A stretch of DNA of 64,000 nt from the NCBI GenBank assembly GCA_009840595.1, contig VXNK01000165.1, positions 91,321 through 155,320 on the forward strand, written 5' to 3'. Each line of letters starts with the position of its first letter. Within the stretch, counting starts at the first letter, position 1. Made by a program: the position numbers and the translations under genes. Below, piece after piece: positions 32,651 through 41,567 of this stretch. This DNA comes from Rhodospirillaceae bacterium (GTDB lineage Bacteria; Pseudomonadota; Alphaproteobacteria; Bin65). The notes under the pieces are model-generated. The model was not told the DNA's origin, did no database searches, and worked only from the letters and a program-made list of their open reading frames with translations.

Positions 32651-35533
32651 GTGGCCATTGACGACGGGGAAGCGGCACAATCCGGCATGACCGAAATCGG
32701 AGAATTTGCGGCCGATGGGGCCGGGCCGAAGGGCCGGGACGGCCTGTCCGCCGGCGCCGTTCTGGTCGTCGGGTCGCGCCGGGCGCTGTGGCGGCGGCCG
32801 GAGGGCGCGGACGAGGACCTGTCGTTGCCCGCGCTGGCCGACCGGCTGGCGACGCCGACGATCGTGGGAGCGGAGCGGTCACCGCCGCTGCATTGCTACG
32901 GCGCCGGGATCGCGCGGCGGCTCGGCATCCGGCGCTTTCCGGGCCGGGATATCCTCGACCTGTTCGCCTTCGCCCGGCCCGGCGTCTTCTGCCTGCCGAC
33001 GCCGGCCGGGATTGCGGCCGCGCTGAGCCTGGCCAAACCGCACACGCCCGCCGAAGAAGCCGATACGCTCACCGCCGCAGCCGCATTGCTGCTGGAGGAG
33101 ATCGCCGATCTCGCCGACGACCCGGCCGGGCAGGCCTTGTCGGGCGCCCGCCCGATCGCCCGCGCCATGGCGGCCGGCGGCTGGAGCTGGGCCGGCCCGG
33201 TGCTGGCCGCCCTGAAAATTCCTGCGGCCGAGGCCGGACGCCCCGGCGCGATGGCCGGGCTGGAAGCGTGGCGCGACCTGCCGGAATGGGCCGAGCGGGC
33301 GCCGGAGCCGCCGCCGGGCGACCGCCCCGTGTCGGCGGAGGAAGCGCGCGCCCGGCTGGCCGCCCTGGTGCCGGAGGAGGCCGAAGAGCGCCCGGAACAG
33401 GCGGACTACGCCGCGGCGGCGGCGGGCGCCTTCGTGCCGCGCCTCGCCGAGGACGAGCCGAATGTCGTGCTCGCCGAAGCGGGCACCGGCGTGGGCAAGA
33501 CCATCGGCTATGTCGCGCCCGCCAGCCTGTGGGCGGAGAAGAACAGCGGCGCGGTCTGGCTCTCGACCTTCACGCGCAACCTGCAGAACCAGATCGACGG
33601 TGAGCTCGACCGGCTCTATCCGGACCCGGCCGAGAAGGCGCGCAAGGCCGTGCTGCGCAAGGGCCGCGAGAACTACCTCTGCCTGCTCAACCTCGACGAC
33701 GCGGTCGCCGTCGCCCGCACGCGCCGCGAGGACGCCGTCGCTCTCGGCCTCGTGGCGCGCTGGCTGACGGCGACGCGCGACGGCGCGCTGGTCGCCGGCG
33801 ACCTGCCGGGCTGGCTCGCCGACCGGATCGGCCGCGCCCGGATCGACGCGCTCACCGACCACCGGGGCGAGTGCGTCTACGCCGCCTGCCGCCACTACAG
33901 CCGCTGCTTCGTCGAACACAGCGCGCGCCGCGCCCGGCGTGCCCGCATCGTCATCGCCAACCACGCCCTGGTCATGGCGCAGACGGCGATGGCGGCGATC
34001 CATCCCCGCGATAATTTGGGCGATCCGCACGCCCCGGCCCGGCTGGTCTTCGACGAGGGCCACCACCTGTTCGGCGCGGCCGATTCGGCCTTCGCGGCCC
34101 ATCTGAGCGGGCAGGAGACCGCCGACCTGCGACGCTGGCTCCGCGGCGCCGAAGCGGCGGCCGGCCGCCGGTCGCGGGTGCGCGGCCTGAACAACCGGAT
34201 CGGCGACCTGATCGTCGAGGACGAGGCGGCGGCGGAGGCGCTGGACCGGGTGCTGCGCCACGCCGCACAACTGCCGGCGCAGGGCTGGCTGCAGCGGCTG
34301 GATGCGGGCAACCCGCAGGGCGCGGCGGAACGGTTCCTCGCCGCCGTCCGCGAGCAGGTCTATGCCCGCAGCCCGGAGCGCGACAGCCTCTATGGCCTCG
34401 AAGCCGATATCCGGCCGGTTCCGGAGTTGCTGCTCGACAGCGCGGGCGAGCTGGACGCGGTCCTGCGCGGGCTGGCCGAACCGCTGAAGCGCCTCCGGCT
34501 GGCTCTCGAAGACATGCTCGATACGGAGGCCGAGACGCTCGATACCGCGACCCGGCAGCGGCTCGACGGTGCGGCGCGCAGCATCCTGCGCCGCGCCCTG
34601 ATGCCGGTCGCCGCCTGGCGCGCCATGCTGGAAACGCTGAAGTCCGATCCGCCAGACGAGTTCGTCGACTGGTTCGCCGTCGACCGCCGGGCCGGACGCG
34701 ACATCGACATCGGGATGCACCGGCGCTGGATCGATCCGATGGAACCGCTGGCGGCCGTGCTGTCGCGCCAGGCCCACGGCCTGCTCATGACATCGGCGAC
34801 CATGAAGGACCGGACCCGCGCCGACGACAAGGGGGAAGGCGACGAGGGCTGGGCGTCCGCCGACCTGCGCTTCGGCGTGCGCCATCTGGACGGGCCGACC
34901 GCGCGTTTCGCCGTCGCCTCGCCCTTCGACTATCCGGCCCAGACCCGGATCTTCGTCGTGCGCGACGTGAACGGCGGCAATGCCGACCAGGTCGCCGCGG
35001 CCTACCGGGAACTGTTCGTCGCGGCCGGCGGCGGCGCGCTCGGCCTGTTCACCGCCATCGCCCGCCTGCGCGCCGCCCACGAACGCCTCGCCGAACCGCT
35101 CGACGACGCCGGCCTGCCGCTGCTCGCCCAGCATGTCGACGGCTTCGACGTCGCGACCCTGGTCGACCTGTTCCGCGCCGAGCGCAACGCCTGCCTGCTC
35201 GGCACCGACGCGGTGCGCGACGGCATCGACGTGCCGGGCGACGCGCTGCGCCTGATCGTCTTCGACCGGGTGCCCTGGCCCCGGCCCGACCGGCTGCACC
35301 GGGCGCGGCGCGAACGCTTCGGCGGCGCGGCGTGGGACGACATGCAGACCCGGCTCAGGCTGAAGCAGGCCTTCGGCCGGCTGATCCGGCGCAGGGACGA
35401 CCGCGGCGTGTTCGTCCTGCTCGATTCGCGCCTGCCGACGCGGCTGACGACGGCGTTCCCGGACGGCGTCGACGTGCGGCGCACCGGCCTCGCCGAAGCC
35501 GTGCGGGAAACGCGTGCGTTTCTGGCCGGTTGA
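32651..35533 (+). CDS. DinG/Rad3-like superfamily 2 DNA helicase with iron-sulfur domain
   Basis: The protein (960 residues from GTG 32651, or 948 from ATG 32687; neither has a clear ribosome-binding site) has a 210-residue N-terminal region of unknown role, then Walker A EAGTGVGKTIGYVAPA and the DEGHH form of the DEAH box (LVFDEGHHLF). Between them lie four cysteines (NYLCLL, GECVYAACRHYSRC) that fit the [4Fe-4S] site of DinG/XPD helicases. Later motifs include LLMTSATM (III), LLGTDAVRDGIDVPG (V) and QAFGRLIRRRDD (VI, QxxGRxxR). It probably unwinds 5'-tailed DNA, R-loops or other repair intermediates. Confidence 0.85.
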   Translation: MAIDDGEAAQSGMTEIGEFAADGAGPKGRDGLSAGAVLVVGSRRALWRRPEGADEDLSLPALADRLATPTIVGAERSPPLHCYGAGIARRLGIRRFPGRDILDLFAFARPGVFCLPTPAGIAAALSLAKPHTPAEEADTLTAAAALLLEEIADLADDPAGQALSGARPIARAMAAGGWSWAGPVLAALKIPAAEAGRPGAMAGLEAWRDLPEWAERAPEPPPGDRPVSAEEARARLAALVPEEAEERPEQADYAAAAAGAFVPRLAEDEPNVVLAEAGTGVGKTIGYVAPASLWAEKNSGAVWLSTFTRNLQNQIDGELDRLYPDPAEKARKAVLRKGRENYLCLLNLDDAVAVARTRREDAVALGLVARWLTATRDGALVAGDLPGWLADRIGRARIDALTDHRGECVYAACRHYSRCFVEHSARRARRARIVIANHALVMAQTAMAAIHPRDNLGDPHAPARLVFDEGHHLFGAADSAFAAHLSGQETADLRRWLRGAEAAAGRRSRVRGLNNRIGDLIVEDEAAAEALDRVLRHAAQLPAQGWLQRLDAGNPQGAAERFLAAVREQVYARSPERDSLYGLEADIRPVPELLLDSAGELDAVLRGLAEPLKRLRLALEDMLDTEAETLDTATRQRLDGAARSILRRALMPVAAWRAMLETLKSDPPDEFVDWFAVDRRAGRDIDIGMHRRWIDPMEPLAAVLSRQAHGLLMTSATMKDRTRADDKGEGDEGWASADLRFGVRHLDGPTARFAVASPFDYPAQTRIFVVRDVNGGNADQVAAAYRELFVAAGGGALGLFTAIARLRAAHERLAEPLDDAGLPLLAQHVDGFDVATLVDLFRAERNACLLGTDAVRDGIDVPGDALRLIVFDRVPWPRPDRLHRARRERFGGAAWDDMQTRLRLKQAFGRLIRRRDDRGVFVLLDSRLPTRLTTAFPDGVDVRRTGLAEAVRETRAFLAG

Positions 35534-35606
35534 TTCCGCCCTGCCGGCCCCCTAAGTGCCGGTCCACCGCGCGATCCGCGCCGACGTCACGGCGGAGCCC
35601 ACCGGC

Positions 35607-36011
35607 ATGAGCCAGCATCACAACGCCCTGATCTACACCATGGTCATCGTCTCGGCGGCGGACCGGGAGATGACCGACGCCGAACTGCGCCGCATGGGCC
35701 AGCTCGTGACGATCCTGCCGGTATTCCGGGATTTTCCCGTCGACGATCTGCCGGCCGCGGCGCGGGACTGCGCGGCGCTGCTGGCCGACGAGGACGGGCT
35801 GGAGAAGACCCTGGGCCTGATCGCCGAGGGCACGCCGGCGAAGCTGCGCGAGACCGTCTACGCCGTCGCCTGCGACATCGCCGCCGCCGACGGCAAGGTG
35901 GAGGAGGAGGAAGCCTATATTCTCCAGATGCTGCGCCATGCCCTGGGCGTGGACCGCCTCGCCGCCGCCGCGATCGAACGCGCCGCAAGGGCGCGGCATA
36001 CGACGTTGTAG
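35607..36011 (+). CDS. TerB-like (tellurite-resistance B family) protein
   Basis: ATG at 35607 gives 134 residues, all alpha-helical, with the two acidic helix-loop repeats of the TerB fold: VSAADREMTDAELRRMGQL and DIAAADGKVEEEEAYILQML. Such acidic loops bind divalent metal in TerB relatives. The role is unknown in most bacteria; tellurite resistance should not be assumed as no terA/C/D/E gene is near. It lies 73 bp after the helicase gene on the same strand and may share its transcript. Confidence 0.8.
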   Translation: MSQHHNALIYTMVIVSAADREMTDAELRRMGQLVTILPVFRDFPVDDLPAAARDCAALLADEDGLEKTLGLIAEGTPAKLRETVYAVACDIAAADGKVEEEEAYILQMLRHALGVDRLAAAAIERAARARHTTL

Positions 36012-36135
36012 GCCGCGGTGCCGGCCGGGCGGGCTCCCGCACCGGCGGCAGGCGACAGGATAGTCCGGCCGAAACCGCCAGGACTTCGATAGACTGCCGG
36101 GCGACATCCCGGTTGTCTTTCCGAACGGAGCGCAG

Positions 36136-36987
36136 ATGCGCGATCCCGACCCCGATCTCGACGCCGCCTACGACATCGAAGCCTCGGTGCCGGACCTGCC
36201 GGCGATCCAGGCGCGCTACGCCGCGGCAAGCGCGGCGCTGACCGGCCTCGACAGCGCCGCGCTCGACCTCGCCTACGGCCCGGACCCGCGGCACCGGCTG
36301 GACATTCTGGCGCCGCCGGAGGGCGCGCGCGCCGCCATCCTGTATTTCCACGGCGGCTACTGGAAAGGCGGCGACAAGGAAGGAAGGCGCTTTCCCGGCC
36401 CGGCCTGGAACGAACGCGGCGTCGCCTGGGTGCCGGTGGAATACCGCCTGGCCCCGGCCGCGACGGTCGACGGGATCGTCGACGACGCCCGCCGCGCCGT
36501 CGCCTGGTTCCACGCCCATGCGACCGAATACGGCTGCGACCCGGCGGCGATCCATATCGCGGGCAATTCGGCCGGCGGGCATCTGACCGCCATGCTGGCC
36601 GCCGAAGGCTGGCAGGCCGACCTGGGCCTGCCGGCGGACGTTATCGCCTCGGTCGCGCCGGTGAGCGGCCTGTTCGACCTGGCGCCCCTGCGCCGCACCT
36701 TCGCCAACGACTGGCTCGCGCTCGACGCGGCGGGCGCGCAACGCAACAGCCCCGTGCACCGGCCGCCGCGCGCCGGCATGCCGGTGGTCGTCGCCTGGGG
36801 CGGCGCGGAACCGGCGGCGTTCCGCGGCCAGTCCGAAGTCTATGCGGACGCCTGCCGGCAGGCCGGGGCCGACGTAACGGCGCTCGAATGCGCCGGCGCC
36901 GACCATTTCTCGATCATGGCCGACTGGGCCGACCCGGCGAGTGCGCTGTTCGCGGCGCTGGAGGGGAATATCGATGGTAGTGGGTAG
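36136..36987 (+). CDS. Alpha/beta hydrolase, arylformamidase (KynB)/esterase-like
   Basis: The 283-residue protein has the oxyanion-hole motif YFHGGYWKGG (HGGXW), the nucleophile elbow GNSAGGH (Ser about residue 153), an Asp/Glu region near GAEPAAFRGQSEVY and a late His in AGADHFSIMADW. HGGYW together with GNSAGG is typical of kynurenine formamidase-like enzymes and hormone-sensitive-lipase relatives. Whether it acts on N-formylkynurenine is uncertain, because kynureninase and tryptophan dioxygenase genes are absent here. ATG at 36136 follows a CGGAGC site. Confidence 0.78.
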   Translation: MRDPDPDLDAAYDIEASVPDLPAIQARYAAASAALTGLDSAALDLAYGPDPRHRLDILAPPEGARAAILYFHGGYWKGGDKEGRRFPGPAWNERGVAWVPVEYRLAPAATVDGIVDDARRAVAWFHAHATEYGCDPAAIHIAGNSAGGHLTAMLAAEGWQADLGLPADVIASVAPVSGLFDLAPLRRTFANDWLALDAAGAQRNSPVHRPPRAGMPVVVAWGGAEPAAFRGQSEVYADACRQAGADVTALECAGADHFSIMADWADPASALFAALEGNIDGSG

Positions 36988-37138
36988 GCGAACTGTTCCA
37001 ATCCGGGCCGCCAAGTCGGCCAGCCTGAGGGTGATCATCGTTCGCCCGACAACCCCGCGCCCGAAAGTTTCGCCTTTACCGTCAATCGGCTCGGAGCGCC
37101 CGAAGCACCACGATTGCAATATTCTCGATTGGTAATAA

Positions 37139-37828
37139 TCATTCCGCTCTGGAAATTTGAATAATTAAGCTCCATGCTTGCCAATTCCCATACTCTTTTT
37201 GATAGTAATTTGGCAGAGTCCGCGCTAATTTATGGTGAATTGAAATTTTCCTTGAAGCATTATTGAATTCGTACTCGACATACTCCTTCACCTTTTTCAA
37301 ATAATTCTCGAATATTCCCTCTGGCGAATTAATCCTTCCCTCCCTTTTTGCAATCAACATCGCAAGAAACCCGTTATCGAGGTATCCTTGTTTGTTGGAA
37401 GAGTAACGATCAACAAGAGCGCAAATTCTTTGTAAGTCGAGCCAACAATTGTTATAATCCCATGATCGCTTTACTTCTATCACACAGGTTGGTTGATAAT
37501 CGCAATTAAACAATACAATATCAGCGCGGTTATTCTCATTTAGGGCGGTCGGACGGCGACCTCTCGCGATGTTGGCTGTGGAACAAGTTCTTATGTGCTT
37601 GAAGGCCACTTCCAATTCTAAGCTTTCGTCTTTGCTCTGTTTTTTGTTGATCGCTTCCGCAATTTCAGCAGTCATCAGGCCCTCGACGCCAGAATCGGTT
37701 ACCCAGCAACCCTTCGACCATTTTTCGTACTTTTCGTTCGCTGCGCATATCCCGCTATGTATCGCATTTGTTATCTGTCTTTCGCTGATTGGCATGAGAT
37801 TGCATCCTTCGATATATAGTGGTTCCAT
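37139..37828 (-). CDS. AT-rich hypothetical protein with PD-(D/E)XK nuclease-like core
   Basis: The 229-residue protein is not recognised as a named family, but RADIVLFNCDYQPTCVIEVKR holds Asp103 and Glu118-Val-Lys120, the D-X14-ExK spacing of PD-(D/E)XK nucleases. A glutamate-bearing helix upstream (LMTAEIAEAINKK) and a Gln/Arg-bearing helix downstream (LDLQRICALVDR) fit motifs I and IV. Base composition is far more AT-rich than all neighbours, indicating recent transfer. ATG at 37828 has an AAGG that overlaps the stop of the WYL gene six bases before, so it is the last gene of an AAA-WYL-nuclease operon. An alternative start is ATG at 37795. Confidence 0.6.
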   Translation of the reverse strand: MEPLYIEGCNLMPISERQITNAIHSGICAANEKYEKWSKGCWVTDSGVEGLMTAEIAEAINKKQSKDESLELEVAFKHIRTCSTANIARGRRPTALNENNRADIVLFNCDYQPTCVIEVKRSWDYNNCWLDLQRICALVDRYSSNKQGYLDNGFLAMLIAKREGRINSPEGIFENYLKKVKEYVEYEFNNASRKISIHHKLARTLPNYYQKEYGNWQAWSLIIQISRAE

Positions 37829-37834
37829 ATAACC

Positions 37835-38824
37835 TTATCCATGATGCCCCGCCAGTCTCTCGCACATCTCCGCTAACCGCCGGCGCAGCCGAGCGGGTTT
37901 TTCGACCGTTACGCTGTCGCCCCAGGTGACGAGGTGCCAGCACATTTCGTCGAGGCCGCCGGCGGTGAAGCGCACCGTGAGCGTGCCGTCATCGTGGGCT
38001 TCGACGGTCTGGTCCGGATGGAAGAGGAAGGCGGCTGCGTCGTCCGCCGCGCGCGCGTCGAAGCGCAGGACGACGCGGACGGGCGTCTCCTGGAACGTGC
38101 CGAAGGACCGCCGGGCGTAGCGCTGGAGATCGAACGCCGGGTCGCGCTCGAAGCGCTCGCCGGACAGCCGGGCCTCGCCGACATTGGCGAGGCGCCACAG
38201 CCGCGGCCCGCCGCTCCAGCCGTCGGCCGCCCGCGCGACCAGAAAGGCCCGGTTGCCGTAGAGCAGGCCGTAGGGCTCGACGCGCTGCCGGCTTTGCCGT
38301 CCGGTCGAGCGCGCACGGTAGCGGAAGGTCACGACCCGGCGGGTCAGGATCGCCTCGCGCAGCAGGGCAAGCAGGGCGGCATCGACCGGCTGGCGCGGGC
38401 CGGGCCGCATCGCCAGGCCCTCGGCGCGCGTCAGGGTTTCAAGATCGGCGTCGAGCCGTTCCAGCGCCGCGCCGCGCTGCATCGCGCGCAGCTTGCTACC
38501 AATCTCCCGGAGCTTCGCCGCCTGCTCCTGCAAGCCCGTCCGTTCGAGCGCCGCGGCGGCAGTCGCCAAGGCCGTCAACTCTTCGGCCTCGAACCCGAGA
38601 AGATTGCGCAGGGCATTGGATTGCAGTCGCCAGTGCCGCTTGTTGTCATCGGCCGGGACAATATCCAGCGGCCCGAACGCCCAATCGACGGCATCCCGCA
38701 TCCGCTCTGCCGTCCGGCGGCTGACGGACATTTCTCGCTCTATATCGTCCAGGGTCAGGCCGCCGCGCGCGGCCTGAAGGCGGATTGCCAGGTCGATGAT
38801 GTCCTTCACGCGTTCGTATCGCAT
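37835..38824 (-). CDS. WYL-domain transcriptional regulator (YafY/PafC type)
   Basis: ATG at 38824 gives 329 residues; the longer ORF adds a low-complexity lead. An N-terminal winged helix (LTLDDIEREMSVSRRTAERMRDAV) is followed by a WYL domain (RRVVTFRYRARSTGRQSRQRVEPYGLLYGNRAFLVARA) and a C-terminal WCX domain (PVRVVLRFDARAADDAAAF...GLDEMCWHLVTWG). The WYL triplet itself is changed, as is common. Such proteins sense nucleic-acid ligands and often regulate DNA-repair and defence operons (PafBC, BrxR, CapW). It sits between the AAA+ gene (85 bp upstream) and the nuclease-like gene (6 bp downstream), all on one strand. Confidence 0.88.
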   Translation of the reverse strand: MRYERVKDIIDLAIRLQAARGGLTLDDIEREMSVSRRTAERMRDAVDWAFGPLDIVPADDNKRHWRLQSNALRNLLGFEAEELTALATAAAALERTGLQEQAAKLREIGSKLRAMQRGAALERLDADLETLTRAEGLAMRPGPRQPVDAALLALLREAILTRRVVTFRYRARSTGRQSRQRVEPYGLLYGNRAFLVARAADGWSGGPRLWRLANVGEARLSGERFERDPAFDLQRYARRSFGTFQETPVRVVLRFDARAADDAAAFLFHPDQTVEAHDDGTLTVRFTAGGLDEMCWHLVTWGDSVTVEKPARLRRRLAEMCERLAGHHG

Positions 38825-38909
38825 CCGGCCGTCCTCCCCGCATCCGGCGAGGGCGTCGCCCTCGACGATAACGGGCGACCATAGCCCGCGGCGCCGGGGC
38901 CCGGAACCG

Positions 38910-40982
38910 CTACGGCCGGAATCCGATCGCCGTGGGCCGCTCCGGCTTGGCGTCGCACTCGGCGCGCAGCATTTCGGCGAGGGCGCCCGCGTCCTGCAAC
39001 CGGCCCAGCAATCCGGCCTTGCGGCGCACGACTGCGAAATCGCCGGGGGTGAGCGCACTCAGCGCCGCCAGGGATGCCGGCGGCGGCAGCGAGAAGAATT
39101 TGCGGAACGCCGCATTAGCCTGTTCCGGCCCGAGATAGTCGAGCGCGATCTTGAATACGAAGCGCCGCAACGTCGCCGGGTCGAGATGCGTGCCGAAATT
39201 GGTCGTGCAGGCGAAGGGCAGCGGGTGGACCTCCATCCAGGTCAGCATCTCGTTGACCTGGCTGACCTCCCAGCTGCGCTGGGCGAAGCGGCGGTCGGCC
39301 AGCAGCGAATCGGCTTCGTCGAAGACCAGGAAGGCGCCGGTATCGCGCGCTTCGGCGAAAGCGCGGGCGATTTGCCGTTCGGTCTGCCCGACCCACATGG
39401 ACAGGAGGTCCGAGGCCCGCTTCTGCACGACCTCCAGGCCGAGGCGCTCGGCGAGATAGCGGACGCAGGCGCTCTTGCCAGTGCCCGGCGGCCCCTGGAG
39501 GCAGAGCGAGAACCGCCCCGCGCCGGCGGATACGAGGCGGTCGGCCAGCACACCCGGATCGGTGTCGGCCCGGATCAGGCCGGGATCGAAGCCGGCCGGC
39601 GCCGCCTGGGGCGGCCTGCCGCAGGAGAGGACGCGGGACAGGCTCTCGACGCCGCGGCGCACTGCGGCGATGTCGCCGCCCGCGAGATGGGCGGCGGCGG
39701 TCGCCCCGGCCGCGACGCCGGGTGCGGCGTCGAACTCGGCGGCGAGCGCCTGCACGTCTTCCGGCGCCGCCTCGATACCGTGGCGGTCGAGCTGGCGCGA
39801 CCAGACCCGCGCTCTAACCTTCATCGTCGGCGGGCGCAATTCGAATGCGAACATCATGCGCCGGAGAATCGCCGGGCTGACATCCCGTGCATCGTTCATG
39901 GTCCACAGGGTCGGCGCCGGCGTCTTCTCCAATAGCCGGTTCATGAATATCTTCGAGGAAGACGCACGGGTTCCGGACGAGAACATCCGACCGAAAATGC
40001 CGAAACCGCTGTCCGGGCCGCTGAGCAAGTCGTCCATTTCGTCGAACAGGAGCAGCGCCCGCCGGTTTCCGGCCAACAGACGCTGGGCCAGCGTGAGCTC
40101 CCGAAGTCGCTCTGTGCGGGTAGGTTCGTCGCCGTCCTCGTCCGCCTCGCCGATGCTGTAGAGCGTTGCGCCGAGGCGTTGGGCCAACATCTTGCAGAAT
40201 TCGGTCTTGCCGGTTCCCGGCGGCCCGTAGAGCAGGATGTTGACGCCCGGTGCGTCGCTGTCGAGTGCGCCCTTCACCAAAGTCTCGACATGATCGCGGT
40301 CGTCGGCGACATGATCGAAATCCAGCCGTTCGAGATCGCCCGGTGAGGCGGCATCCAGCAGCAGGCTCGTCACATCGGCATTTTCGTCGCCTGACGCAGC
40401 GACCAAGCGAAGCAGCCGCCCGGCTATCTGGATTTCGCCATCGTAATCGACGGAAACCGCCCCCGACCGGACCAACGGACAATCATCCTGCAAACGCGAT
40501 TGGATTCTGTTCGGAGACAGCCCGAGAAGGAGAGGCAGTGCCCGGCACCTGACGTTGAGCGGCGCTCCGTGCCTCGAGTAATCGTCGAAGATATCGTCGA
40601 TAACCGACTCGAATGCCGAATGCGTCTTGTACCGCAATGCGAATTCCAGGATTCGGACGTCGGTCGGGTCGAGTCGCATCGCTTCGCCGAAGCGCAGGAG
40701 CCGCAACGCGGTCCGGTCAGGTTCGGCCTCCTTCGCCGAATTATCGTTCCGCAGAGTTCGCACGATGCAGCGCAGAGCCGCGTCCGATGGCTGCGATACG
40801 TCGATCTCGGGAAGGTTCAGGTCGACCCAGTCCTTTCTTTTGCGGCGGGCAAACGAGTCGCGGTTATCGGGATCGACGATCCATTCGACCAGATTCCGCG
40901 CCAACCCTTCGCGCGAGTTGAGGCGGGAGGCGGCGTTCGCCAGATAGTCTGTGAGCAGATACCGCTCGTAGTCGGTCAGCAT
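38910..40982 (-). CDS. Tandem AAA+ ATPase (two AAA modules) of unknown function
   Basis: The 690-residue protein has an N-terminal helical region (1-235) without recognisable domain, then two AAA modules. Module 1 has Walker A GPPGTGKT (253-260), Walker B LLLFDEMDDL (310-319) and paired arginines (374-375). Module 2 has GPPGTGKS (497-504), FLVFDEADSLL (552-562) and a second-region-of-homology sequence TNFGTHLDPATLRRF. Order and spacing recall CDC48/spastin-like remodellers, but no peptidase or known partner motif is present. ATG at 40982 has an AGGAG eight bases upstream. It heads a three-gene operon with the WYL regulator and the nuclease-like gene. Confidence 0.85.
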   Translation of the reverse strand: MLTDYERYLLTDYLANAASRLNSREGLARNLVEWIVDPDNRDSFARRKRKDWVDLNLPEIDVSQPSDAALRCIVRTLRNDNSAKEAEPDRTALRLLRFGEAMRLDPTDVRILEFALRYKTHSAFESVIDDIFDDYSRHGAPLNVRCRALPLLLGLSPNRIQSRLQDDCPLVRSGAVSVDYDGEIQIAGRLLRLVAASGDENADVTSLLLDAASPGDLERLDFDHVADDRDHVETLVKGALDSDAPGVNILLYGPPGTGKTEFCKMLAQRLGATLYSIGEADEDGDEPTRTERLRELTLAQRLLAGNRRALLLFDEMDDLLSGPDSGFGIFGRMFSSGTRASSSKIFMNRLLEKTPAPTLWTMNDARDVSPAILRRMMFAFELRPPTMKVRARVWSRQLDRHGIEAAPEDVQALAAEFDAAPGVAAGATAAAHLAGGDIAAVRRGVESLSRVLSCGRPPQAAPAGFDPGLIRADTDPGVLADRLVSAGAGRFSLCLQGPPGTGKSACVRYLAERLGLEVVQKRASDLLSMWVGQTERQIARAFAEARDTGAFLVFDEADSLLADRRFAQRSWEVSQVNEMLTWMEVHPLPFACTTNFGTHLDPATLRRFVFKIALDYLGPEQANAAFRKFFSLPPPASLAALSALTPGDFAVVRRKAGLLGRLQDAGALAEMLRAECDAKPERPTAIGFRP

Positions 40983-41211
40983 GGGTCTCTCCTGTTCAGC
41001 CGAAGGAAGAGAGACTATCGGGACGCTACGTCAGATTCGGTCGTATATGTCGGGCGTCGAGCGAATAATTCCCGGAACCTGCGATACGCGCCCGCTTCGA
41101 CCGGAACCGCCGACCCGGCCGGAAGCGCGGACGGAGGCTTGATATTCGTGTCCAGAACATTAAATGAACAAACCCGAGAGCGGCGCGCCGCGACAGCGGA
41201 TGCGCCGGAGC

Positions 41212-41251
41212 ATGACAGATCGTATCGGAACATGACATTTCATGACACGGG
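41212..41251. repeat. 10-bp repeat array A (four units)
   Basis: Units ATGACAGATC, GTATCGGAAC, ATGACATTTC and ATGACACGGG follow each other with exact 10-bp spacing, about 230 bp upstream of the AAA+ gene. They match the consensus (A/C)(T/C)GAC-NNNN-C of two further arrays on the far side of the MITE-like element. Confidence 0.6.
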
Positions 41252-41292
41252 CCATCCCCTCTTCTGTCATCCCGACCGGTCGCAACCCCCGT

Positions 41293-41441
41293 CGTCATTC
41301 CGACCGAGCGAAGCGCGCGGAGGAATCTCGACTCGATCGCGGACATGCAAATCCCGGAAGCCGGCGACGAGATTCCTCCCCTTCGACTTCGCTCAGGGCA
41401 GGCTACTTCGCGGACTGGCGGCCGCTCCGGTCGGAATGACG
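41293..41441. mobile_element. MITE-like palindromic element, 149 bp
   Basis: The element is bounded by perfect 14-bp terminal inverted repeats CGTCATTCCGACCG and CGGTCGGAATGACG. Inside it a second perfect pair GAGGAATCTCG (41320-41330) and CGAGATTCCTC (41368-41378) forms a nested stem, followed by CTTCGACTTCGCTCAGG, a sequence common in dispersed repeats of proteobacterial genomes. It has no coding capacity. It lies between decamer arrays A and B, as if inserted into a once longer array. Target-site duplications are not obvious. Confidence 0.65.
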
Positions 41442-41474
41442 GGTGGGGTTGGAGCGAACACCGAAAGCCGGAAC

Positions 41475-41504
41475 ATGACAAATCATGACATTTCCTGACG
41501 CCTC
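41475..41504. repeat. 10-bp repeat array B (three units)
   Basis: Units ATGACAAATC, ATGACATTTC and CTGACGCCTC are in direct tandem with exact 10-bp period. The middle unit is identical to one in array A. The preceding ten bases (AAGCCGGAAC) look like a decayed unit. Confidence 0.6.
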
Positions 41505-41567
41505 GGGAGAGTCCGGCCGCCACCTCTGCCGCGGCGGGCTCGACCCGATATCCGGAAGCGGCCGGAC

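Noticed and set aside
32879-35299. Minus-strand ORF of 806 residues
   Set aside because: Shadow of the DinG-like helicase gene, which has all helicase motifs in the forward frame.
35607-36011. Tellurite-resistance operon
   Set aside because: Only a TerB-like protein is present; no TerA, TerC, TerD or TerE-like gene lies near, so a resistance function is not supported.
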